From an uncultured Helicobacter sp. (lineage in GTDB: Bacteria > Campylobacterota > Campylobacteria > Campylobacterales > Helicobacteraceae), in contig CASFZH010000025.1 of NCBI GenBank assembly GCA_949299115.1, forward strand, positions 1 to 64,000: 64,000 bases of DNA, read 5' to 3'. How positions within the stretch are numbered: position 1 is the stretch's first letter; the number at the start of each line of letters is the position of its first letter. The notes below the pieces were generated by a model. The model saw only the letters and a list, made by a program, of their open reading frames with translations. It had not been told where the DNA came from and did no database searches. Shown in pieces: positions 28,590 to 38,200 of the stretch. The position numbers and the translations under genes are program-made.

Positions 28590-29607
28590 AAGAGCTGCTA
28601 AACAGAATACAAACATAAGCTTTATTTATAGAAAATAGTTCATGAAGTTTTAAACTACACAGCCATCATGCAAACTTTTTTGATTCCATATAGAATCTGC
28701 ACACAGCTATTGTAATGAAAATCAAAAAATTTTAGAATCTCATTATGGATTGCAACCTCACTCTGCATAATCTCATGTCAATGTCCAAGCAACACAAAAA
28801 ATAAACAGACTGGAAAAGATAATTTTGCAATACAGTCTTAGTCGCATATAGATTAAGAATCTCATCAAAGCAATGATTATATAGAGTCTAGATTCTCATA
28901 CACACATGTTAATCTATTATGCCTGAGGATATGAAGTATCCGAAACATCTAAAATTCAAGAATCTAAAAAGAATCTAGAATCTTGTCATTTAGATTCTCT
29001 ATTGCTTCACTTTAGTTATAATAACAATATGTATATCCTGCTTTTTGGATTGTTTCGTTATGCTTACACTGCCTTACAGTAGATAAAATATTGAAGAATC
29101 CATAAATAATTTTTGAGAATCTGAAAATCTAGCCATATTGATGCTAAAAATCTGAAGCAACTAAAGTATAGATTCGTAGATTCTAAAAGTGTAGATTCTA
29201 GAATTTAAAACCCTAGATTCTAAGGCTAACACTAAAGAATTAGTCTTCCATCTATCATCTCTACAAGCTTACAGAATCTGAAACACGAATCGTAGAAAAA
29301 AGCGGCAAATAATATAGCAATATTTACATTTTGTAAAGATGAAAAAAATGTGAAGCATTGCATAAAATACCACATACACTACTTTTACTACTTTGCATAA
29401 AATAACGAGATTCAAAGCTCAGCCTCTCTATAACATATCACAAATAGGTGATTATCGCATTGACTCTATAAATTTTGCAAAGCACTGCTATTACTTGTGT
29501 AATTAACATTGTAATAGATTCCGCCATTCACTTATACGAGCCTAGCATTACGCAATATTGCCAAATAATAACAATTTTATAACTCTATAAAATATCACTA
29601 CACAAAA

Positions 29608-29880
29608 ACACGCACAAAATAGGGCTTTTACTATGCTTATAAGTAAAATATCATATAGCAATAAAAGTATATACAATGTGGTTAAGATTAAAGTTATGAG
29701 ATTATCTACTATATTTATTGAGATTTTTACAGTAATTGCTTCTATGATTTATGTTTAGCTATTGAGATAATCTCAACGTTAAAAGTTTAGGTTATCATGT
29801 ATTGCATTTTGTTTATTTGTAGCTTTTTATAATAAATCATTATATGTATATTACTTAGAATATGGAACAAAAATTTATAA
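29608..29880. repeat. Left copy of the block flanking the CRISPR array
   Basis: Blocks here recur in the same order to the right of the array. Examples are ACACGCAYAAAATAGG (29608), AATAAAAGTATATAYAAT (about 29660), CTCAACGTTAARAG (29772) and TTATTTGTARCTTTTTATAA (about 29813). This copy ends a few bases before the first repeat and so occupies the leader position. Confidence 0.6.
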
Positions 29881-29885
29881 TACAA

Positions 29886-32800
29886 ATTTTAGTCTCTTTA
29901 TAAATCTTTCTATGCTAAAATATATGCCAGAAAAACCAAAATTAACACAAGGTTTTAGTCTCTTTATAAATCTTTATATGCTAAAATTAGCATATCGGTG
30001 TGAAATATCACTTTATCGTTTTAGTCTCTTTATAAATCTTTATATGCTAAAATTTTGATTTCTTTATACACTACTTTTTGAGAGTTTTAGTCTCTTTATA
30101 AATCTTTCTATGCTAAAATTAGCTCCGACGTGATTAGATCCATTTTTGAGTTTTAGTCTCTTTATAAATCTTTCTATGCTAAAATTAAAATCCCTTTAGG
30201 AATAACAAGCTTTTTGTTTTAGTCTCTTTATAAATCTTTCTATGCTAAAATTAACACTAGGGTGAACGTCATCGCCCATGCGTTTTAGTCTCTTTATAAA
30301 TCTTTCTATGCTAAAATTGCGGTGTATCCCACGCTTTCAGTGGTTAGTTTTAGTCTCTTTATAAATCTTTCTATGCTAAAATTTAAGGGTGATTTAAAGT
30401 TACCTTTGACTGGTTTTAGTCTCTTTATAAATCTTTCTATGCTAAAATAACAGATAGCAAGGCTGGGAATGTAGCATAGTTTTAGTCTCTTTATAAATCT
30501 TTCTATGCTAAAATTTATAGCGATACTCGTCATATCGGTCAATGTTTTAGTCTCTTTATAAATCTTTCTATGCTAAAATAATATATCTCCTTGTTTAGCG
30601 AAAGCGTAAGTTTTAGTCTCTTTATAAATCTTTCTATGCTAAAATCACACCTGCTTGAAATCCTTGAGAAATCTGGTTTTAGTCTCTTTATAAATCTTTC
30701 TATGCTAAAATTGTAACCACGTACTGTGATATATATGTGTCGTTTTAGTCTCTTTATAAATCTTTCTATGCTAAAATTGTCCTGCATACTCTATCACCAA
30801 ATGAAAAGTTTTAGTCTCTTTATAAATCTTTCTATGCTAAAATACGATTGGATGAGTAGTCATAGTCCTTTTTGTTTTAGTCTCTTTATAAATCTTTCTA
30901 TGCTAAAATCAATCGACAATGGTATCTTGATCGTGGTTTGTTTTAGTCTCTTTATAAATCTTTCTATGCTAAAATCAAATTTTCTTTTCTATCGTATAAC
31001 ATTTAGTTTTAGTCTCTTTATAAATCTTTCTATGCTAAAATTTTATCATTGGGAATATAACTGTAGGTTGTGTTTTAGTCTCTTTATAAATCTTTCTATG
31101 CTAAAATAGAATAGGCGGGGCTATATTGAGTGCTGTTGTTTTAGTCTCTTTATAAATCTTTCTATGCTAAAATACTTAACCCTATCCCTATTGTTGCGAA
31201 TTTGTTTTAGTCTCTTTATAAATCTTTCTATGCTAAAATAGACAAATTATTAAAATAAACACAATCTAAGTTTTAGTCTCTTTATAAATCTTTCTATGCT
31301 AAAATATCAGAAAGCTTAGGATTAACTATGATCGAGTTTTAGTCTCTTTATAAATCTTTCTATGCTAAAATTTCGGCTTTAACCTCTTCAGGCTCCTTTT
31401 GTTTTAGTCTCTTTATAAATCTTTCTATGCTAAAATTCATCATTCAAATAAAGCTCCTTAGTATAAGTTTTAGTCTCTTTATAAATCTTTCTATGCTAAA
31501 ATTATATAGAGTAGAATGTTTTTTTTTTTTTTGGTTTTAGTCTCTTTATAAATCTTTCTATGCTAAAATACCAGTAGCGGCAGCCTCGTAGATATTTTGG
31601 TTTTAGTCTCTTTATAAATCTTTCTATGCTAAAATACCATACTCGGATACACAAACATACGATATGTTTTAGTCTCTTTATAAATCTTTCTATGCTAAAA
31701 TGCAGATAAACCATAATCACTCATATTATATGTTTTAGTCTCTTTATAAATCTTTCTATGCTAAAATAACCTCAGAGCGTGGGACCTGCGACCACTGGTT
31801 TTAGTCTCTTTATAAATCTTTCTATGCTAAAATCTTCAATCCGTTTCCGTAGATGTTTATTGGGGTTTTAGTCTCTTTATAAATCTTTCTATGCTAAAAT
31901 AAATATAATAACGTGAAAATGAGGCCGACAGTTTTAGTCTCTTTATAAATCTTTCTATGCTAATATAAATCTTTCTATGCTAAAATTCAGGAACTTTTGT
32001 AACTAATGATTGAAGGTTTTAGTCTCTTTATAAATCTTTCTATGCTAAAATTCCGTTCAGAATTTAACGCATTACAATTTAGTTTTAGTCTCTTTATAAA
32101 TCTTTCTATGCTAAAATCTGATAGGGCGAACAACACTGAAACATCTTGTTTTAGTCTCTTTATAAATCTTTCTATGCTAAAATTAAAATGCCTTTAGGGA
32201 CAACAATTCTCCTGTTTTAGTCTCTTTATAAATCTTTCTATGCTAAAATACTAACTCCATCTTTGATAAGCCTATCAATGTTTTAGTCTCTTTATAAATC
32301 TTTCTATGCTAAAATTAAAATGCCTTTAGGGACAACAATTCTTTTGTTTTAGTCTCTTTATAAATCTTTCTATGCTAAAATCTTTAAAATTTTTACGAGC
32401 CAATCCAATTCGTTTTAGTCTCTTTATAAATCTTTCTATGCTAAAATATCAGAAAGCTTGGGATTGACAATTATAGAGTTTTAGTCTCTTTATAAATCTT
32501 TCTATGCTAAAATACCACTTACAGTTACATCCCGAATGATAAAGTTTTAGTCTCTTTATAAATCTTTCTATGCTAAAATGGACCTGCGACCAAGTGTAAC
32601 CAAATTTAGGTTTTAGTCTCTTTATAAATCTTTCTATGCTAAAATCAGGAAAGTCGAGTTATTTGTTGAGTTTGAGTTTTAGTCTCTTTATAAATCTTTC
32701 TATGCTAAAATTTAGACTGTCGCCGATGGTTGCTCCTGTGATGTTTTAGTCTCTTTATAAATCTTTCTATGCTAAAATAAAAAAACCGAAACGCGTAAAG

Positions 32801-33110
32801 CCTCTTGCGTTTTAGTCTCTTTATAAATCTTTCTATGCTAAAATCGCCATGTTTTGAAGCATAAGACGATTCGCAGTTTTAGTCTCTTTATAAATCTTTC
32901 TATGCTAAAATTCACTGTGGGTGAGGGGGGATCTTTCTTAAGTTTTAGTCTCTTTATAAATCTTTCTATGCTAAAATCTTTCATGAACTCGTTGTGTCTC
33001 TCGATTAGTTTTAGTCTCTTTATAAATCTTTCTATGCTAAAATTCTGATAGGGCGAACAGCACTGAAACATTCTGTTTTAGTCTCTTTATAAATCTTTCT
33101 ATGCTAAAAT
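29886..33110 (+). CRISPR. Type II-C CRISPR array: 49 repeats of 36 nt, 48 spacers
   Basis: The repeat starts GTTTTAGTCTC and ends TATGCTAAAAT (for example 30084-30119); the unit is 66 bp. Spacers are 30 nt with a few of 29 or 31. I placed 49 repeats, from 29886 to 33110. Repeat 1 has A for G at position 1, and repeats 2 and 3 (29952, 30018) have A for C at position 25. Repeat 32 (31931-31986) is 56 nt because of a 20-nt internal duplication. The crRNA strand is plus, as judged by the adjacent tracrRNA anti-repeat. Each repeat ends in TGCTAAAAT, an extended -10 promoter, as known for Neisseria and Campylobacter II-C arrays. Short repeat-encoded peptides in this interval are not genes. Confidence 0.99.
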
Positions 33111-33114
33111 ACCC

Positions 33115-33143
33115 TTGAAATTGAGAAAATATTAGGATACAAT
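33115..33143 (+). promoter_or_regulatory. tracrRNA promoter
   Basis: TTGAAA (33115-33120), a 17-bp spacer and TACAAT (33138-33143) form a near-consensus sigma70 promoter. It starts 4 bp after the last CRISPR repeat. Predicted transcription start is about 33149-33150, exactly at the beginning of the anti-repeat. Confidence 0.8.
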
Positions 33144-33149
33144 TCACAT

Positions 33150-33245
33150 ATAGAAAGATTTATAAAGAGACTAAAATAAACTTGTCGGTTAGTGCAGGGT
33201 GCGAGATTCATCTTAAGAATCTGCCAAAAATCCCAAAACCGATAT
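33150..33245 (+). ncRNA. tracrRNA of the type II-C system
   Basis: Positions 33150-33176 are the exact reverse complement of 27 nt of the repeat (repeat positions 2-28). A T at 33177 can wobble-pair with repeat G1. This is the anti-repeat that pairs with crRNA and recruits RNase III and Cas9. Downstream, CGGTT (33186-33190) can pair with AACCG (33237-33241), enclosing GGT/GCC and the perfect AGATTC (33204-33209)/GAATCT (33217-33222) stem. That resembles the nexus and 3' stems of Campylobacter tracrRNAs. No T-run marks the 3' end, so the end is approximate. Confidence 0.88.
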
Positions 33246-34008
33246 GACTTATACAGCGTATTTACTACAATATTCATAATGATTACCATCTTATCTACAA
33301 TAACAAAATAACAATAAGATTTTTTATAACAGTATTGCTATTTCGTACTATCCTTAACCACGAATAACTCCAATCATTCAACGACTTTGCATACAATACA
33401 ACATTTTTATTATATGTTTTGTATAGTGATATAGCATCACAATCTACACTTATAAACACGCATAAAATAGGACTTTACTATGTTTATTAATAATATCATA
33501 TCATATTATTATGTGTTATTTGTAATATTCATATTAATAAAAGTATATATAATTCTTATGTAAATTAAACCTGTAAATTTGTTTTGCAGTAATCCTGTAT
33601 ATACGCTTTTATGCTTTAAGTACTTAAAAAAGATTCTAGACTCTTATTAATTTATTTTGTATTATTTTACAATTTCTACATAGTTTAACTTATTTTATAT
33701 TTAAATGTTTTTGTAAGCAATTGTAAAGCTTTTGAATTATTTTCAAAACATATTCTTATATTTAAATGAATAACCTTATTGTGTTTAGAAAGTATTCATC
33801 TTAAAAGGAATATGTTTAAACCTCAACGTTAAGAGCTTAATGTATCGTTATATCTAGTATAGTAAGATTACCTACTTTTTGAAAAAAGTATTTATATTAA
33901 CTCGTATTACATTTTTGCTTATTTGTAACTTTTTATAATAATTATTGTATATCAAGTTTGATATTTGAATATCCCACCCATTACCCACTGTTCTACATAT
34001 TCATGACT
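33246..34008. other. Non-coding region between tracrRNA and cas2
   Basis: AT-rich, no gene. From about 33456 to 33950 it holds a diverged second copy of the sequence found left of the array, in the same orientation but longer, with about 240 bp of extra sequence between blocks. No CRISPR repeat follows this copy. Promoters for cas genes are not here, since they read toward it. Confidence 0.5.
33456..33950. repeat. Right copy of the block flanking the CRISPR array
   Basis: ACACGCATAAAATAGGAC (33456), AATATCATAT, AATAAAAGTATATATAAT (about 33536), CTCAACGTTAAGAG (33822) and TTATTTGTAACTTTTTATAA (about 33919) match the left flank with scattered changes and in the same order. Ends about 60 bp before the cas2 stop codon. 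Confidence 0.6.
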
Positions 34009-34341
34009 TCAATCCTCCATCTTTTCATCAAAACTAAAAAGTGTGAGATTTTTTTGGTTATTCATCTGTTCATTAAAGCTCTCACTCCCAAGCAAAATTT
34101 CCATAGAATCAAACTGCTTCTCTGTGATGATAAGACAGCGGATACTCCCCCTTGGCGGGACAAACTTCCTCACATTATTGATAGCGGCTTTTGCAGATGC
34201 ACTACCCTTACAGATTCGCATATACACGCTAAATTGCATCATAAAAAAGCCAAGCTTAATAAGATTATTACGAAACTTCGTGCCTGTCTGCCTATCTTTC
34301 TTAGTCTTAGTAGGCAAATCAAACATCACCAGCACCCGCAT
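34009..34341 (-). CDS. cas2: CRISPR-associated endonuclease Cas2
   Basis: Forms the Cas1-Cas2 integrase that inserts new spacers. The ferredoxin-like protein opens RVLVMFDLPTKTKKDR with the conserved Asp, followed by FRNNLIKLGFFMMQFSVYMR and FVPPRGSIRCLIIT, typical of type II Cas2. I choose ATG 34341 since GGAGG lies eight bases upstream, giving 110 residues; an ATG six codons earlier (34359) also has a GGAG and cannot be excluded. It follows cas1 with a gap of about 20 bp. Confidence 0.95.
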   Translation of the reverse strand: MRVLVMFDLPTKTKKDRQTGTKFRNNLIKLGFFMMQFSVYMRICKGSASAKAAINNVRKFVPPRGSIRCLIITEKQFDSMEILLGSESFNEQMNNQKNLTLFSFDEKMED

Positions 34342-34362
34342 AAACTTATCCTCCACCATACC

Positions 34363-35280
34363 CTACTCCATACAAACCACCACCAATGGTTGCCCATACA
34401 ACAAAGCATTTTTAAACCGCTGCACATACTGATTAATCGCTCGACTTAGCGGGAAACTCTGCCCTCCCACCTTTGCCTCACTTTGTAGATTCTCAATCAA
34501 AGCCTTTTTATCCTGCTTGCTCATACACTCCAAATCCTCATCAAGAGAATCTAGCCCCCTAGATTCCAAAAGCCCAAGCACACATCTATCCACAAAAGGA
34601 CGAAACACCTCGATAATATCATCACAGAGATTAAATTGATTAAACTGATTGCTATGCTTTATCCCACTCCAAGTGAGTAGCCCACTCATACACACACTAC
34701 GGATTACACAGCTCCGCACGATAGCATAGCCATAATCTAGCAAGGCATTGTGAATCTTGTGTTTGGCTTTGCGTGAAAACCCTATCCCAAAAAGTGTCTT
34801 AAAATACAATGCTGCTGCCTTCGCCTCAACATTACTAGCATCATCTGCCTCTACTTTTTCACACATTCTCGCCAACTCCGCTGCTTCTGTAATATAGCCA
34901 CAAGATTGCAACACAGAGGCTTGATTAGCAATTTTATTTTGCACGATTTGCTGCCAAAGCTTTGCCTTAGATTCTGTGCTCACAGCGATTTGCTCTCTTG
35001 CCACTTGCGCATTGGCAAAATGCCCCAAAAATGGCGTGAAAATTCCATTGATAGCATGTGTCCTATCACAAGTAAGCACCAGCACTTTAGATTCTGCTAA
35101 TGCACTCAAAAGCGCTTGGGTAATCGTGATTTGAGGGCTTTCTAGCACCACACAATGCAAATCCTTGATATAGAGTTTTGCCACCTCATCATTTCCCGCT
35201 ATTACTAAATGATTATCTTGCAGGCTAAGTTTTGCTCTACTTGATATGATGACATTTTTAAATGCCTCATCATAGCCCAT
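34363..35280 (-). CDS. cas1: CRISPR-associated endonuclease Cas1 (type II-C)
   Basis: Catalytic subunit of the spacer integrase. The 305-residue protein has the N-terminal beta domain and the helical C-terminal domain with NALLDYGYAI, GIKHSNQFNQFNLCDDIIEVFRPFVDR (conserved His and Glu metal ligands) and an upstream conserved Glu region in KAAALYFKTLFG. It appears intact. AAGGAG precedes ATG. It sits between cas9 (19 bp gap) and cas2 in one minus-strand operon. Confidence 0.97.
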   Translation of the reverse strand: MGYDEAFKNVIISSRAKLSLQDNHLVIAGNDEVAKLYIKDLHCVVLESPQITITQALLSALAESKVLVLTCDRTHAINGIFTPFLGHFANAQVAREQIAVSTESKAKLWQQIVQNKIANQASVLQSCGYITEAAELARMCEKVEADDASNVEAKAAALYFKTLFGIGFSRKAKHKIHNALLDYGYAIVRSCVIRSVCMSGLLTWSGIKHSNQFNQFNLCDDIIEVFRPFVDRCVLGLLESRGLDSLDEDLECMSKQDKKALIENLQSEAKVGGQSFPLSRAINQYVQRFKNALLYGQPLVVVCME

Positions 35281-35299
35281 TGTATCTCCTTATTATCTT

Positions 35300-38200
35300 T
35301 CATTGTGCATTATTTTGCTTCCGATGTTTCTTAGGAGAAGTCTTGAGGGCGATAGGCTGCCTTGGCTCATATTTTGCCTCTTTTATTTCCCCTAGCGGCG
35401 AAACCTTGTATTTTTTAAAGACTTTGAGATTTTGAATGCTTCCCCTACCCACCACCTCTTTTTCTATGGCTTCGCTAAAAAGCTTCTTTTGATTCTCATT
35501 AATCTTCGTAATATCATTGCAATGATGTCTAACCTTAATCCTCCCATCTGATGCATCTAAAGACACAAAATACGCTAATTCTGGCTTTTCCATATCTCTT
35601 TTCTGCACCTCTATCAAATCATCTTTAAAAAGCGAAAAACAAAACTCATAGTTAGAATCCATCTCTAGCCAGTCCTTGATAATCCTATCGTTATCCTTGC
35701 CACTCACCACAGCTTTATTAGGCAAGATTCCAAGGGCAAAATCCATCGTATAAATAGGCACAGCATAGAATCTCCCGCTTTTTTTGTGCTTAAAAATATC
35801 CACACGCACCATAGGTCCATTTACCACGATTTTTGTCCCAATCTGTCGTATTTTGCCTAGTGCTAATGCCTTCTTAACACCCTCTGAGCTCCCATAATCC
35901 CTTTTAGAAAACTTTTTCTTGTATTTAGAAATTTGCTTCCATTCTTTTTCTGGCAGTCCTTTTTGCTCCTCCGCAATTTCTTGCTCACTCTTTCGTTGCC
36001 AATAAAAAAGCTTCCCATTTTGCTCCTGATAAAATGTTTCCTCATGCAACGCCCCTCTTGCCCGCTTCCTTGGTGGGCGTGAGACAAAGATTTGCCCCAC
36101 TTTTGCTAGCACCTGCTCCCTAAAGCCGCTAAAAGGCTCAAAAAACGCCCTTTGTGTCTTAAACTCCTCTTTTGCTAACTCTTTAGCATAGAATCTTGCC
36201 TTTAAGCTTTCTTGGTTTTGTCTAAATTGTGAGAATCTCTGTATCATCGCCGCATTGATATAAGCGATGATAATCGCATCGATAGCGTGGTGGGTATGCT
36301 CATAGCGGTTTTTGCTACCCAATCCCCAAAAATGCCGCATAGTCGCAGTTAGCATTCCCTTCACTGCTTCCACATGAATCTTGCTGTCTTTCTCTCCCGC
36401 AATAAGTGCTGTGTTTTCATGAGAATCTAGCGGCAAAAATTTCAAATACTCTTTAGTGTAGTTAGCAATCAAACGCGCGATATAGCCAGAATCCACGATA
36501 TTACGACTTTTAAACCCAGCCTCTCTATCTCCAAAGCCTTTGTCCAAAATCCGCTTTGCCTTTTTCTTTGGATAGCCACTCCTAAGGGCTAGAGATTCTA
36601 TCTCTCCCCATTTTTGAGAATCTCCCCCAAATGCCTCATAGGGTGTTTTATTGCCCTTGTTTTGATTCTCATTTGTAAAAACCAGCACTTTATTCATATA
36701 GCTATCATCGCTACTTCGCGAATAAGGCAAAATATGGTCGATTTCTAACGCTCCTTGCTCCTTGAGATTTGCTAAAGTGATTTTCCTCCCACTATATACA
36801 CATATTTCATTCTGCTCCCTAAAAAGCCGCAATTTCAGGATATTCCCCTCACTTAGTGTCAATCCCAGCTTCTCGCACTCTTGCATAGCCTGCACCCTTG
36901 CTTGATGGTTACTCTCTATCTCTTTTTTGTATTTTTCTCTCTCTTGGAAGTTTTTTCCCACATCTCGCGTAAGCTCAATGTGAATCTTATGCACACTTCC
37001 ATATTTTGCAATCAAAGCATTAAGAATCTTACGATACTCCGCTATCGCCCTATGCACCACCGGATTTGTTAGCTCATCGGCATAGATACTCTCACAAAAG
37101 GGTGGCAAAAACTTGCTCTTTTTGTCATTATGCCGCGCCTTTAGCCCTGCTAATTTGCACGCCTCATCATACCGCATTCCCTCTCGCATAAATGGCAAAA
37201 TCTCGCTTAATGCCTTAAGGCTCAAATTAATATGACCACTAAAATCCATAGGCATTAGCTGTGCAATCTGCTCCTCGCTCAATCTCCTATATGTACGAAG
37301 CTTTTTGGCTAGCTCCTCTTCATCTTTGATAAGCGTCATATCTCGTGCGATAGAATCTGCCAATGCTCTATCCCCTGCTATCTCACTTAGAATCTCGCAA
37401 AACTTTTTTAGATTCTTATGCTCTATGAATTTTTTAGTTTCAGGATTTGAGGTCTTTTGTTTGTGTGTAGAATCTCCATTTGTGTTTTTGGATTTTCTAG
37501 CCATATAATCTACTTCTTTAAAGCGGATTCTCTCATCAATATGCAAAATCTTGCGTAATTGCGCAAAGCTCAAGCTCCCCTTTTCACACACAGCCTTAAA
37601 CACAGAATCTAACATTTGCTTATATTGCCCTTTGCTATACACTTCCCCACTTTCTTTACTTATATAGGTTAGCACATTAATGGTTTTGCTAAGTGTGATA
37701 AACTCCACGGCACTAAGAGAGCATTTTGGCGCACGAAATTCATCAGGATAAAATGTGCATTTTCCCACAAGGTGCGAAAAATCCTTAAGCGGTCGTCGAT
37801 AAAAAGCAATCTGAAAAATCTCATCTAAAAACTCTTTGGTCAGTGAGAATCTAGCCCCTTTTTTATGAGTCTCTTGCTTTGTGCAATCTCTCATCTGCTT
37901 TGCACAATCTCCTAGAAACTGCCCACTTTGAGAATCTCCTATCTTTGGGAATCCAAGCTCTTTTTGTCGTGCAAAAATCAGCTCCAATTCCCGATATAAA
38001 TCCGCTTGCAACATACAATTTTCATATGCCCCACTCTTATTGCGTATGGGTTTTATTGCCCGCACCTTTGCTCCAAACGCATGATGAGGATTCTTGATTA
38101 CAAGACTTTCAGCCATTGTATTGCCCACTTCCCCATTTGCTGCACTCTCTGTGCTTTTATCTCGAACTTCCTTACACGGTATCCATTGATCCCCTATCCA

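Larger units (their letters stand above)
28304..29885. other. Long non-coding region rich in AGAWTCT, ending in the CRISPR left flank
   Basis: No convincing gene. An 84-codon frame at 28333-28587 lacks a good ribosome site. Between 28861 and 29300 I count ten copies of AGAATCT or AGATTCT. The last about 270 bp (29608-29880) are related to the block on the other side of the CRISPR array at 33456-33950. Short coding-like traces suggest decayed genes. Confidence 0.5.

Noticed and set aside
30306-33071. Several ORFs encoding repeated FSIERFIKRLK or FSLFINLSMLK peptides
   Set aside because: They are the two strands of the CRISPR repeat read as protein; the spacing of the peptide repeats equals the 66-bp repeat unit.
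33104-33289. 61-codon minus-strand ORF over the tracrRNA
   Set aside because: It is the reverse strand of the anti-repeat and shares the repeat-encoded peptide; no ribosome site.
33958-34449. Plus-strand ORFs of 129-163 codons opposite cas2 and the end of cas1
   Set aside because: Antisense to well-recognised cas genes, no ribosome site, low-complexity composition.
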